From: Microbacterium oxydans
GTDB lineage: Bacteria > Actinomycetota > Actinomycetes > Actinomycetales > Microbacteriaceae
Direction: 5' to 3'
Length of the DNA stretch: 64,000 nucleotides
Assembly (NCBI RefSeq): GCF_026559675.1
Contig: NZ_CP092891.1
Coordinates: 3,658,001-3,722,000, forward strand
The position numbers and the translations under genes were made by a program. The notes under the pieces are model-generated. The model was given only the letters and a program-made list of their open reading frames with translations, had not been told where the DNA came from and made no database searches. Positions 7,600-17,963 of this stretch are shown here, in pieces (the first letter of the stretch is position 1; each line of letters starts with the position of its first letter).

Positions 7600-8735
7600 T
7601 CCGCGTGACTCCCGTCCTCGTGACGCCACAGCGGTGAGCGCCAGAGTCCGACGCCGGCGGCCTTGCGCACGGCGGCCTCGTCGACCTCGATGCCGAGTCC
7701 CGGTCGGGTCGGCCGTTCGAACCAGCCGTCCTTCACGGTGAGCGGCTCCGTGTCGACGAGATAGTCGAGGAGGTCGGCGCCGTCGTTGTAGTGCACGCCC
7801 AGGCTGGACTCCTGCAGGACCGCGTTCGGGCTGGCGATGTCGACCTGCAGGCAGGCCGCGAGGGCGATCGGCCCGAGCGGGCAGTGCGGAGCGAGTCCCA
7901 CGCCGTGCAGCTCGGCCAGCGCCGCGATGCGTCTGGTCTCGGAGATGCCACCCGCATGCGAGACGTCGGGCTGCGCCAGCGCGATGCCGGATTCGAGCGC
8001 GGAGCGGAAGTCCCACCTCGAGTAGAGGCGCTCCCCCGTCGCGATCGCCACGGAGGTGCCCGCGCAGAGCTCGCCGAACCGGTAGGTGAGCTCTGGGGCG
8101 AGCGGCTCTTCGAGGAACAGCGGGGCCACGTTGTCCTCCAGCGCGCGGCACATGGTCCTGGCCACGCTGACGGTCCAACGCCCGTGGGCGTCGATCGCGA
8201 CGTCGCCGCCGGCCATCGCCTCGGAGGCGGAGGCGACGCGTTCGACCACTCCGCGTACGGCATCCCGCGACTCGAGGTGGCGCATCCGTCCGGAGGCGTT
8301 CATCTTGACCGCGGTGTAGCCCTCGGCCGCACGGGCAGCTGCCTGGGTGGCGACCTCCGCCGGGTCATCCCCGCCGATCCAGACATAGGCGCGGATGCGG
8401 TCGCGCACCGCCCCGCCCAGGAGATCGTGCACCGGCACGCCCAGGACTTTGCCGCGGATGTCCCACAGCGCCTGGTCGATGCCGGAGATCGCGGAGGAGC
8501 GCTCGGGACCGCCGCGGTAGAAGCCGCCGCGGGTCATGGTCTGCCAGAGATCCTCGATGCGCGTCGGGTCGGCTCCGATCAGGATCTCGGACAGGGATTC
8601 CACCGCCGCAGCCACGACGTCGGCGCTTCCCTCCACGATAGGCTCGCCCCAACCGACCACTCCGTCGTCGGTCTCCATGCGAAGGAACTGCCAGCGCGGG
8701 GCCACGCTGAACGTCTCGATCCGACTGATGCGCAT
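7593..8735 (-). CDS. dgoD: D-galactonate dehydratase
   Basis: 380 residues, enolase-superfamily enzyme that dehydrates D-galactonate to 2-keto-3-deoxygalactonate. It reads as a full-length match to Escherichia coli DgoD: RWQFLRMETDDGVVGWGEP near the start, D182/H184, E209, E235 and H284 in the metal and acid-base positions, and the same ending (NPLWRHED-like, here SPLWRHEDGSHAEW). ATG at 8735 is the start that matches the family; the frame stays open upstream across the operator. Transcribed divergently from an SDR-regulator-epimerase operon. Confidence 0.93.
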   Translation of the reverse strand: MRISRIETFSVAPRWQFLRMETDDGVVGWGEPIVEGSADVVAAAVESLSEILIGADPTRIEDLWQTMTRGGFYRGGPERSSAISGIDQALWDIRGKVLGVPVHDLLGGAVRDRIRAYVWIGGDDPAEVATQAAARAAEGYTAVKMNASGRMRHLESRDAVRGVVERVASASEAMAGGDVAIDAHGRWTVSVARTMCRALEDNVAPLFLEEPLAPELTYRFGELCAGTSVAIATGERLYSRWDFRSALESGIALAQPDVSHAGGISETRRIAALAELHGVGLAPHCPLGPIALAACLQVDIASPNAVLQESSLGVHYNDGADLLDYLVDTEPLTVKDGWFERPTRPGLGIEVDEAAVRKAAGVGLWRSPLWRHEDGSHAEW

Positions 8736-8782
8736 CCGGCTCCCTCGCTGAGATGTCTCCCGCGCCGGGTGATCGACGCTAG

Positions 8783-8803
8783 ATAATACTATTATCATAG
8801 TAT
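8783..8803. promoter_or_regulatory. AT-rich palindromic operator in the dgo divergent promoter
   Basis: A run of A/T in a very GC-rich region between two divergent operons. Two overlapping inverted repeats are present: ATACTA (8786-8791) with TAGTAT (8798-8803), and ATAAT (8783-8787) with ATTAT (8791-8795). GntR/FadR-type regulators usually bind short AT-rich palindromes, and such a regulator is encoded at 9657-10340. It also likely overlaps the -10 elements of one or both promoters. Confidence 0.65.
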
Positions 8804-8847
8804 GCACCGCCGGCCTTGTCCGGCAATGCGAGGAAGCAGGGTTGAGC

Positions 8848-9657
8848 ATGGCGACAGTGGCACCTCCAGGGGGAGGGAGCGGCACCGCGAGCGGCGCCGG
8901 GACTCTCGACGGCGAAGTGATCCTCGTGACGGGCGGCGCCCAGGGCATCGGCAACGCCGTCGTCCGCGCCGCACGCGCACAGGGCGCGGCCGTCTCGTTC
9001 TGCGACCTCGACGCCGCGCGCGTGGACGCCGCGGTCGCCGCCCTCGCCGCCGACGGCCTCGACGTGCACGGCATCGTGGCCGACGTCACCGACGAGGCCG
9101 CCGTCACCCGCTGGGTCGAGGCCGCCACGGATGCCCTCGGCGCACCGACCGGCCTGGTCAACAACGCGGGGCGCAACGCCTACAGCGACCCGGCGACGAT
9201 GACGGTGGACGAGTGGGACGACTTCTTCGACCTCGACCTGAAGGCCTCGTGGCTCTGCGCACGGGCGGTCCTTCCGGCGATGTTCACGGCCGCCGCCGGC
9301 TCCATCGTCTCGATCTCGAGCATCCACGCCAAGATGACGATGTCCGGCATGTTCCCCTACGCCGCAGCGAAGGCGGGCCAGCTGGGGTTCACCCGCTCAC
9401 TCGCTCTCGACGTGGCCGGGCGGGGCGTCCGCGTGAACGCCGTCTCCCCCGGACTCGTGTGGACGCCGCTGTCGGAGACGCACTTCGCCGAGAGGCCGGA
9501 GGAGCTCGCCGCCACTCTCGCCGTCCAGCCCATGGGGCGCCCTGCACAGCCCGAGGAGATCGCCGCCGTCGTGTGCTTCCTGCTCTCGCCGGGAGCCTCC
9601 TTCGTGAACGGCGCGGACTGGGCCGTCGACGGCGCCTACAGCGCGAGGTTCGCCTGA
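8848..9657 (+). CDS. SDR oxidoreductase of the galactonate locus
   Basis: 269 residues from ATG 8848 (an in-frame TTG at 8842 is the alternative). Classical short-chain dehydrogenase: TGGAQGIG at 28-35 for NAD(P) binding, NNAG at 105-108, and catalytic S157/S158, Y171 and K175. The location suggests a galactose or galactitol-type sugar dehydrogenase feeding galactonate, as in the De Ley-Doudoroff route; the sequence alone does not fix the substrate. Its stop overlaps the regulator start (ATGA). Confidence 0.85.
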   Translation: MATVAPPGGGSGTASGAGTLDGEVILVTGGAQGIGNAVVRAARAQGAAVSFCDLDAARVDAAVAALAADGLDVHGIVADVTDEAAVTRWVEAATDALGAPTGLVNNAGRNAYSDPATMTVDEWDDFFDLDLKASWLCARAVLPAMFTAAAGSIVSISSIHAKMTMSGMFPYAAAKAGQLGFTRSLALDVAGRGVRVNAVSPGLVWTPLSETHFAERPEELAATLAVQPMGRPAQPEEIAAVVCFLLSPGASFVNGADWAVDGAYSARFA

Positions 9658-10340
9658 TGGCCGCGCGGCGCGGCCTGCATGGCGTCGTCGTCGACGACCT
9701 CGGTCGCCGCATCGTGCACCACGAGATCGTCCCGGGGACGCAGCTCCCGCTGGACGAACTCGGCGAGCAGTACGGGGTGTCCCGCACGGTGGTCCGCGAG
9801 ACGGTGCGGGTCCTCGAGGCGAAGGGACTCATCGCCGCCCGGCAGAACGTCGGCACGCGTGTGCTCGCCGAGGAGTCGTGGCACGCGCTCGACGTCGATG
9901 TCCTCCGCTGGCGGCTCTCCGGGCCGGATGCCCAGAGCGCCCGGCAGGACCTCCTCGAGCTGCGATCCGCGGTCGAGCCCACCGCGGCGCGCCTGGCCGC
10001 CCTCCGCCGGGACGCCGAGACCGCCGACCGACTCGTCGCCGCGGCGCAGCGCATGCGCGATGCGCTCGGTCCGAAGGACGTCGACGTCTTCACCGCAGCG
10101 GATGTGGACTTCCACGCGACGCTCTTCCAGGCCGCGGGGAACCCGCTGATCGCGGAGCTGCTCTCCCTCGTCGGCGCGGCGCTCGACGACCGCATCCAGG
10201 TCGTCGCGAGCCACGGCATCTCGGCCGTCGCGGTCGACCTGCACTGCGAACTCGCCGCCGCCGTCGCAGCGGGAGACGCCGATCGCGCGGCGAGCACCGC
10301 CGGCGACCTGATCGTCCGGTCCTACGAAGACTCTCTGTGA
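9657..10340 (+). CDS. FadR-subfamily GntR regulator, DgoR-like
   Basis: 227 residues: N-terminal winged HTH (~8-72, with LPLDELGEQYGVSRTVVRETVRVLE) and a C-terminal all-helical FCD ligand domain (~90-220) carrying metal-binding type residues (DVDFHATLFQAAGN and the histidine in VDLHCEL). FCD regulators respond to carboxylic acids and usually repress neighbouring genes until the acid is present; E. coli DgoR, which responds to galactonate, is of this class. Translationally coupled to the SDR and epimerase genes. Probable ligand of the palindrome at 8783-8803. Confidence 0.88.
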   Translation: MAARRGLHGVVVDDLGRRIVHHEIVPGTQLPLDELGEQYGVSRTVVRETVRVLEAKGLIAARQNVGTRVLAEESWHALDVDVLRWRLSGPDAQSARQDLLELRSAVEPTAARLAALRRDAETADRLVAAAQRMRDALGPKDVDVFTAADVDFHATLFQAAGNPLIAELLSLVGAALDDRIQVVASHGISAVAVDLHCELAAAVAAGDADRAASTAGDLIVRSYEDSL

Positions 10341-11119
10341 GCACACTCTCGTTCGCCGCCGTCGACCTCGCGGACGGCGCACGGACCTCCCGCCTGCGCG
10401 GCACGGAGGAGTGGCTGCATCAGCCGACCGGTGAGCGCACCCTCACGGACTTCACCGCCTCCGCACTGGGGGGCTGGGACGAGATGCTGCCGACCGTCGA
10501 CGCCTGCCGGGTGCCGCACGGGGACTCCTTCGAGGAGTGGGGCGATCACGGAGAGGCGTGGAACCGACGGTGGTCGGGGCAGGAGGACTCGCACTGGGTC
10601 GACGTCCGCGGACTGCGACTGCGCCGCACGATCGTCCCGGAGCCGACCGGCGTGCGGCTCGACTACGAGCTCACCTCCGCGCAGACGCGCCCCGTGCAGT
10701 GGGCCGCGCATCCGCAGTTCGTCTGGACCCCCGGCACGACCCTCGAGCTCGGCGCCGCGGTGTCGTGGCGGCGCGTGTACCCGGCGGACGAGACGCGGAA
10801 CCTCGGCCCCGAGGTCGACCCGGGTGCGCTGATCGACTCCGCCGCCGGAGCGAAGTGGTGGTCGATCACCCCGCTCGACCGGGTCGTGCTGCGTCGGCTG
10901 GACGGCCGGGGACTGCGCCTCCGCTGGGATCCGGCCGAGCTTCCCGCCGTCGCGCTGTGGATCGATCCGGGCGCCTTCGCCTCCGCACCGGTGATCGCGA
11001 TCGAGCCCGCGCTCGCACCGTACGACTCCCTCGCGGATGCCGTGTCGGCCGAAGCCGCGCCGATCGTCGGCCCCGGGCGCCCGCTGCGCTGGTGGCTGCG
11101 CCTCGAGGAGATCGGCTGA
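10337..11119 (+). CDS. Aldose 1-epimerase-like protein
   Basis: 260 residues from a GTG that overlaps the regulator stop (GTGA). Beta-sandwich mutarotase-like sequence: the conserved histidine is probably in WAAHPQFVW and the catalytic glutamate in AIEPALAPY near residue 225. Members interconvert alpha and beta anomers of aldoses before oxidation. A galactose mutarotase role fits the locus. The protein is somewhat shorter than GalM (about 340 residues), so a related non-enzymatic or broader epimerase is possible. Confidence 0.7.
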   Translation: MSTLSFAAVDLADGARTSRLRGTEEWLHQPTGERTLTDFTASALGGWDEMLPTVDACRVPHGDSFEEWGDHGEAWNRRWSGQEDSHWVDVRGLRLRRTIVPEPTGVRLDYELTSAQTRPVQWAAHPQFVWTPGTTLELGAAVSWRRVYPADETRNLGPEVDPGALIDSAAGAKWWSITPLDRVVLRRLDGRGLRLRWDPAELPAVALWIDPGAFASAPVIAIEPALAPYDSLADAVSAEAAPIVGPGRPLRWWLRLEEIG

Positions 11120-11131
11120 TCCAGCGGAGAG

Positions 11132-11163
11132 GTGGTGCGAGGCGCCGCCACGCCCCGCACCAC
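11132..11163. terminator. Bidirectional terminator hairpin
   Basis: GTGGTGCG (11132-11139) pairs with CGCACCAC (11156-11163), and GGCG (11141-11144) with CGCC (11151-11154), separated by one mismatch, with a 6-base loop. It lies 12 bases after the epimerase stop and 5 bases after the permease stop of the converging operon, so it can serve both strands. Confidence 0.6.
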
Positions 11164-11168
11164 GAGCG

Positions 11169-12217
11169 TCATCCGGGGATGCCGATGCGACGCTCCCCGG
11201 AGCGGAGCTGCTGGATCACGACCGCGATCACGAGCAGGGCGCCCTGGGCCACATTCTGCCAGAAGGTGTTCACGCCGAGCAGGGTCATGCCGTTGGTCAG
11301 GACGCCGAGGAGCACGACCGCGAGGATCGTCCCGGCGATCGTCCCCTTGCCGCCCTTGAGCGCGGCACCACCGAGGGCGGCCGCCGTGATCGCCTGCAGC
11401 TCGAGGCCCTCGGAGCCGGAGATCGGCTGACCGGAACCGGTCCGGGCCGTGATCAGGATGCCCGCCACCGCCGCGATCGCACCGGTGACCATGTAGACGC
11501 CGATGATGTAGCGGTTGATGTTGATGCCGGCCAGGCGCGAGGCGATGTTGTTGCCGCCGACCGCGTAGATGTTGCGACCGAGCGAGGTGTAGCGCAGCAC
11601 GACGTGCGCGAGTACCGCGACGATCACGAGCACCCAGATGAGGGTGGGGATGCCGATGATGCCGCCGCGCGCCAGGAAGATGAAGAACGGGTCGGCGCCG
11701 GTGTAGCCCTGCGCGCGCCCGTCGGACAGCAGCTGCGCGATCCCCTTGAAGGCCGCGAGCGTGGCCAGGGTGGCGATCACGGGGTTCACCCGTCCGAACA
11801 CGATGATGCAGCCGTTGACGAGGCCGCACAGCACGCCGATCCCGATCGCGCCGACCACCCCGATCGCGGGGCCGGCGACGGTGAAGATCATCGCCGAGGT
11901 CACCGAGGTCAGGCCCGCGATCGATCCGACCGAGATGTCGAGCGCCCCCAGGATGATGACGATCGTCTGGACGACCGCCAGCAGACCCATGATCGAGATC
12001 GCCGTGCCGATGACCTTGAGGTTCTGCACGCTGAAGAACAGCGGATTCTGGAGCCCGATGATCGCGACGACGATCACGATGGCCAGGATGAGCGAGAGGT
12101 TCTGCACGCCGATCGCGCCGATGGCTCGGCGGAGCGGGGAGAGCGGCCGCGCCTCTGCGGCTGTCGTGTTCGCGACGGTGGTGGTCACGGTGGTGGTTTC
12201 CTTTCGGGAGTCGATGC

Positions 12218-12221
<4 letters not shown>
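11169..12221 (-). CDS. Sugar ABC transporter permease, RbsC type
   Basis: 350 residues with about ten membrane segments and the family landmarks LGALDISVGSIAGL, RVNPVIATLATL and RYTSLGRNIYAVGGN. This is the channel of a ribose/arabinose/galactose-type CUT2 importer. Its ATG overlaps the ATPase stop by four bases. The N-terminal ~25 residues are Thr/Ala rich and cytoplasmic. Confidence 0.92.
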
Positions 12222-13717
<1,496 letters not shown>

Positions 13718-13750
13718 TTCCTCTTCACCTCTCCGTCGTCGGGATGTCGA

Positions 13751-13781
13751 CGCGGGGGCGACCCGTCCGGCCGCCCCCGCG
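13751..13781 (-). terminator. Intra-operon hairpin after the binding-protein gene
   Basis: CGCGGGGGCG (13751-13760) and CGCCCCCGCG (13772-13781) form a perfect 10-base stem with an 11-base loop, 12 bases after the binding-protein stop and ahead of the ATPase gene. Such hairpins commonly stabilise the upstream message or terminate part of the transcripts, giving more binding protein than membrane parts. Confidence 0.6.
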
Positions 13782-13792
13782 TGTGCAGCCGA

Positions 13793-14833
13793 TCAGGTGC
13801 AGACCACGCCCTTGTCCTCCCAGTTGGTCGCATCCACGATCTCCGTGTTCGCGACCGTCTTGGGGGGCAGCTCCGTACCGTCGCGCAGCAGCGCGATCAT
13901 GGAGCCGACGGCGGCCTTGCCGACCTCGACGCCGGAGATGAACAGGGCCGACCTGTTGCCGGTCTCCTGTCCGGCGTTCCAGTCCTTGCAGGTCAGGTAG
14001 GCGCCGAGTCCGACGCCGGCGATGTCGGCGGGGGCGACGCCCGAGTTCTGCAGCGCCGTCACGACGCCGGTCTCGTTCTCGTCGTTGCAGCCCCAGACGA
14101 CCCAGTGCTTCACGCCCGAGTTCGCGGTGATGACGGCGCCGGCCTTGTCCTGCGCGTCGGTGGCCGAGTTGTCGGTGCCGATGTCGATGACCTTCGGGCC
14201 GTCGGCGACGGCCTCCGCGAAGGCGGATGCCGCGCCCTCGACGCGCTCGACGCAGTTCGGCTGGTCCTGGCGGTAGGCGGAGAGGATGCGGGTGTCCGCC
14301 GCGGTCCATCCGGCCTCCTGGTACAGGCGCGCGGCTTCGGCGCCGACCTTCTCGCCCATCGACGTGCCGTCGAACCCGGTGAAGGCGGCGGCCGCTCCGG
14401 CACTGTCCTCGATCGGGTCGTCGGCGGCCATGATCGGGATCCCGGCCTCGTTGGCGAGCTGGATCACCTGCGGGCCGATCTTGCCGTCCGGCACGACGAT
14501 GATGATGCCGTCGACCTGCTGCGCGATCGCGGCCTCGACCTCGGAGATGGCCTTGTTGGCGTCGGTCCCGAGGTCGACGACGTTGACCGTGACGTCGCCC
14601 GCGGCCTTGGCCGCGTCCTTCGCGCCGGTCGCCTCGTCGATGAAGTACTGCTGGTCGCCCTGCTTCTGCAGGAGGGCGATGGTGAGGGCTCCGTCCTTCG
14701 CACCACCGGAGGCGACGGGTCCTTCCGTGGTCTCCTGCCCGGAGGAACAGGCGGCGAGTGCGGCGATGGTCAGTGCCGTGACCCCGGCTGCGGCGAGCCG
14801 GAGCCATGCGGGTCGAGCTGCGTGCTGCTTCAT
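13793..14833 (-). CDS. Sugar-binding lipoprotein, RbsB type
   Basis: 346 residues. Lipoprotein signal with a hydrophobic stretch and lipobox LAAC ending at C29, then a type I periplasmic-binding fold (ALTIALLQKQGDQQYFIDEA start). It captures the sugar for the downstream ATPase and permease. Residue content is typical for pentose or hexose binders but does not identify the ligand. The divergent L-arabinonate dehydratase and DapA-family genes make L-arabinose or a related aldose the best guess. Confidence 0.9.
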   Translation of the reverse strand: MKQHAARPAWLRLAAAGVTALTIAALAACSSGQETTEGPVASGGAKDGALTIALLQKQGDQQYFIDEATGAKDAAKAAGDVTVNVVDLGTDANKAISEVEAAIAQQVDGIIIVVPDGKIGPQVIQLANEAGIPIMAADDPIEDSAGAAAAFTGFDGTSMGEKVGAEAARLYQEAGWTAADTRILSAYRQDQPNCVERVEGAASAFAEAVADGPKVIDIGTDNSATDAQDKAGAVITANSGVKHWVVWGCNDENETGVVTALQNSGVAPADIAGVGLGAYLTCKDWNAGQETGNRSALFISGVEVGKAAVGSMIALLRDGTELPPKTVANTEIVDATNWEDKGVVCT

Positions 14834-14907
14834 CAGCGATCCTTATCTTCTTCGATGCGCCGGCATCGCTGCCGGTGGGATGTGATCCGCTCCTTGCGCG
14901 GGTAAAC

Positions 14908-14925
14908 ATATAATATGCATAATCG
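14908..14925. promoter_or_regulatory. AT-rich operator in the divergent sugar-uptake/aldonate promoter
   Basis: An isolated A/T run centred on the 8-base palindrome TATGCATA (14914-14921) within the 203-base gap between the binding-protein gene and the aldonate dehydratase gene. It recalls the ATAAT-containing operator at 8783-8803, and may be a GntR- or LacI-type site; no regulator gene is adjacent. Confidence 0.45.
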
Positions 14926-15036
14926 ACGGCAACGCAACGAATATTGCCTATTCGCGATTCGAGATGGTGTTCGACGGACGCCTGCACCCCGGCATCGATC
15001 AATGGAGAACGAAGTGCGCCCGAGACGAGACACAGC

Positions 15037-16773
15037 ATGAGCGCCGAGAACATCGGACGCCGCCCCCTGCGCTCTCGCGCCTGGCTCGGCGAGAACGGGA
15101 AGAACGGGTTCATCGCCCGCCATCACCTCCGGCAGTCCGGCCTCTCCGGGCGCCAGTTCGACGGCCGGCCGGTGATCGGGATCGCGAACACCTGGTCGGA
15201 GCTGACGCCGTGCAACATCCACCTGAAGGGGCTCGCCGACGCCGCGCGCCGCGGCATCCAGCAGGCGGGCGGCACGGCGTTGGAGTTCCCGGTCCTGTCC
15301 CTCGGCGAGCCGTTCATGCGCCCCTCGTCGATGATCTACCGCAACATGATGGCGATGGAGCTCGAGGAGCTCTGCCGCGCCAATCCCCTCGACGCCGTCG
15401 TGGTCCTCACCGGATGCGACAAGACGACTCCCGCCGCCCTCATGGCGCTCGCGAGCGTCGACATCCCCTCGATCATGCTCACGGGCGGGCCCATGCTGAA
15501 CGGCCGGTTCCGGGGTCGTGCCGTCGGCAGCGGCACCGACATCTGGCGGATGACCGAGGGTCTGCGCGCCGGAGAGGTGACGCAGGAGGAGTTCGCCGAG
15601 TTCGAGAGCTGCCTGAACCGCTCGGCCGGCCACTGCATGACCATGGGAACCGCGTCCACGATGGCGAGCATCACCGAGGCCCTGGGCATGCAGCTGCCGG
15701 GCGGCGCCGCGCTCCCCGCCGTCGACTCGCGGCGGCTCGTGCTCGCGGAGGACACCGGAGCCCGCGCCGTCGAACTCGCGCTCGAAGGTCTGCGACCGTC
15801 GGCGATCATGACGCGGGAGGCGATCGAGAACGCCCTCGTCGTCAATGCCGCATGCGGGGGTTCCACGAACGCCGTGCTGCACCTGCTGGCCATCGCGGGG
15901 CGACGGGGGGTGCCGCTCTCCCTCGACGACATCGACGAGTTCAGCCGCGCGATCCCGCTGCTGGTCGACCTCATGCCGAGCGGCCGGTTCCTCATGGAGG
16001 AGTTCGCCTACGCCGGCGGAGTGCCCGCGCTGATGAAGGAGCTCGGCGACCTGCTGCACACCGCTGCGCCCACCATCACGGGCCGCACCCTGGGCGAGAA
16101 CGTCGCGGCCGCCCGCAACGACGACCCCGAGGTGATCCGGCCGCTGTCGAATCCGGTGCAGCCCGCGGGTTCGGGGACCGCGGTGCTGCGCGGCAATCTC
16201 GCGCCGGACGGCGCCGTGATCAAGGTGAGCGCCGCCGAGCCCCACCTGCTCGACCACACGGGCACGGCTCTGGTCTTCGACGATCTCGAGTCGTACCTCG
16301 CGGTCGCCGCGGACCCGGATCTGGACGTCACGGCCGACACGGTGCTCATCGTCCGGGGCTGCGGACCGCGGGGGTACCCGGGCATGCCGGAGGTGGGCAA
16401 CCTGCCGCTCCCGAAGAAGCTGCTCGATCAGGGGGTGCGCGACCTGGTGCGGATCTCGGATGCGCGGATGAGCGGGACGGCATACGGCGCGTGCGTGCTC
16501 CACGTCGCTCCGGAGTCGGCGGCGGGCGGCCCGCTCGCGCTCGTGCGGACCGGAGACACGGTGCGACTGAACGTGGCCGAACGGTCGCTCGACATGCTCG
16601 TCGACGACGCGGAGCTGGCGCGCCGGCGGACCGAGCTTCCGGCACCGCCCGCCGCGAGCACGCGCGGCTGGACCCGGCTCTACACCGACCACGTGCTGCA
16701 GGCCGACCAGGGCGTCGACCTCGACTTCCTCGTCGGCTCCAGCGGCGACGAACCGTCGCGCAGCCCGTTCTGA
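15037..16773 (+). CDS. L-arabinonate (or related aldonate) dehydratase, IlvD/Edd family
   Basis: 578 residues from the ATG at 15037. Removes water from an aldonate to give a 2-keto-3-deoxy acid. With this start the three cluster-binding cysteines fall at C59 (ELTPCNIH), C127 (TGCDKT) and C200 (GHCMTMG), the positions I recall for the [2Fe-2S] cluster of Rhizobium L-arabinonate dehydratase; the probable catalytic serine is S479 (ARMSGTAYGA). D-xylonate and D-fuconate dehydratases share this layout, so substrate is not certain. Followed by a DapA-family enzyme 18 bases on, consistent with a non-phosphorylating pentose route. Confidence 0.85.
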   Translation: MSAENIGRRPLRSRAWLGENGKNGFIARHHLRQSGLSGRQFDGRPVIGIANTWSELTPCNIHLKGLADAARRGIQQAGGTALEFPVLSLGEPFMRPSSMIYRNMMAMELEELCRANPLDAVVVLTGCDKTTPAALMALASVDIPSIMLTGGPMLNGRFRGRAVGSGTDIWRMTEGLRAGEVTQEEFAEFESCLNRSAGHCMTMGTASTMASITEALGMQLPGGAALPAVDSRRLVLAEDTGARAVELALEGLRPSAIMTREAIENALVVNAACGGSTNAVLHLLAIAGRRGVPLSLDDIDEFSRAIPLLVDLMPSGRFLMEEFAYAGGVPALMKELGDLLHTAAPTITGRTLGENVAAARNDDPEVIRPLSNPVQPAGSGTAVLRGNLAPDGAVIKVSAAEPHLLDHTGTALVFDDLESYLAVAADPDLDVTADTVLIVRGCGPRGYPGMPEVGNLPLPKKLLDQGVRDLVRISDARMSGTAYGACVLHVAPESAAGGPLALVRTGDTVRLNVAERSLDMLVDDAELARRRTELPAPPAASTRGWTRLYTDHVLQADQGVDLDFLVGSSGDEPSRSPF

Positions 16774-16791
16774 CCCGAAGGAGCCGTTCCC

Positions 16792-17730
16792 GTGAACCGC
16801 ACACTCATCGAAGGCGTCTGCCCCGTCGTGGAGACGCCGTTCACCACGGAGGGCCGGATCGACCTGGCGTCGTTCCGTGTCCTCATCCGGTCACTCGCCG
16901 CCGCGGGGGTGCGGAACGTGATGTACCCCGGGTTCGCGAGCGAGTTCTACAAGCTGACGGATCAGGAGCGCGACGAGCTCACCGGCGTGCTGCTCGATGA
17001 GGCGCACCGTCACGACATGATCGTGGCGGTGTCCGTGCCCGACCACGCCACCGTCGTCGCCGTCGAGCGCGCGCGCCGCGCCGTCGAGCAGGGCGCCGAC
17101 ATGATCAACATCCTCCCGCCCCACGTGCAGAGTCCGAGCGGCGTCGCCGTCCGTGCGCACATCCGCGCCGTGCTCGATGCGATCGGTTCGACGCCGGCGA
17201 TCCTGCAGTACGCGCCGGCGCAGACCGGCACCGCGCTCGACGCGACCATCATCGCCGATCTGGCCGCGACGAGCCCGAACCTCGTGCAGGTGAAGGTGGA
17301 GTCCGTCCCGCCCGGGCAGCTCATCTCGGCGCTGCGTGAGGCGGCGCCCGCCCTGTCGTGCGTCGTGGGTTACGCGGGCGTGCAGCTCATCGACGCCCTG
17401 CGCCGTGGAGCGGTCGGCGTGCAACCCGGCTCGTCGTTCCCTGAGATCTACCTCGCCATCTGGGCCGCCTGGAGCGGCGGCGACCACGAGCAGGCGGCCA
17501 CGGTGCACGCGCGCCTCCTCCCCTACATCTCGTACTGGATGCAGTCGGTCGAGCTGATCATCGCCGCGGAGAAGGAGATCTCCGCACGTCGCGGCATCCT
17601 CGACACCGCGATCTGCCGCGCGCCGGCCCGCGACCTCGACGCCGAGGAGCACGCGATGATCGACCGGTTCCTCGTCGAGTTCGACGATCTCCTCCGACCC
17701 GGCTCGAAGGCGATTAGCATTCAAGGATGA
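16792..17730 (+). CDS. DapA-family lyase, probable 2-keto-3-deoxy-pentonate dehydratase or aldolase
   Basis: 312 residues, GTG start after a clear GAAGGAG. Class I lyase fold with Schiff-base lysine K168 (LVQVKVES) and partner tyrosine Y140 (ILQYAP), the arrangement of the DHDPS/NAL/KDG-aldolase family. After an L-arabinonate dehydratase the best role is L-2-keto-3-deoxyarabonate dehydratase, giving 2-oxoglutarate semialdehyde; direct aldol cleavage to pyruvate and glycolaldehyde is the alternative. Its stop overlaps the next small gene (ATGA). Confidence 0.8.
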   Translation: MNRTLIEGVCPVVETPFTTEGRIDLASFRVLIRSLAAAGVRNVMYPGFASEFYKLTDQERDELTGVLLDEAHRHDMIVAVSVPDHATVVAVERARRAVEQGADMINILPPHVQSPSGVAVRAHIRAVLDAIGSTPAILQYAPAQTGTALDATIIADLAATSPNLVQVKVESVPPGQLISALREAAPALSCVVGYAGVQLIDALRRGAVGVQPGSSFPEIYLAIWAAWSGGDHEQAATVHARLLPYISYWMQSVELIIAAEKEISARRGILDTAICRAPARDLDAEEHAMIDRFLVEFDDLLRPGSKAISIQG

Positions 17731-17954
17731 CGAACACCGATCCGATCGACGACATCTCCATCGGCGGTGAGGTGATCCGCCTCGGGCAGTTCCTCAAGTT
17801 CGCCGGCCTCCTCGACTCGGGCGGGGACGCCAAAGAGGTCATCATCGACGGCTACGTGACGGTCAACGGCGAGGTGGATCGTCGCCGGGGACGCCAGTTG
17901 CGCGACGGAGACCTCGTCTCGTTCGAGGGCCGCACCGTCCGCGTCCGCCCCTGA
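17727..17954 (+). CDS. Small S4-domain RNA-binding protein (YaaA/YlmH-like)
   Basis: 75 residues, one S4-like RNA-binding domain. The landmarks IRLGQFLKFAGLLDSGGDAKEVI, then GYVTVNGEVDRRRGRQLRDGD, match the small YbcJ/YaaA S4 proteins. Overlaps the upstream lyase gene by four bases (ATGA), with AAGGA before the start. Its job is unrelated to sugar use by family; the coupling may just be genomic packing. Confidence 0.85.
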   Translation: MTNTDPIDDISIGGEVIRLGQFLKFAGLLDSGGDAKEVIIDGYVTVNGEVDRRRGRQLRDGDLVSFEGRTVRVRP

Positions 17955-17963
17955 CCGCAGGCC

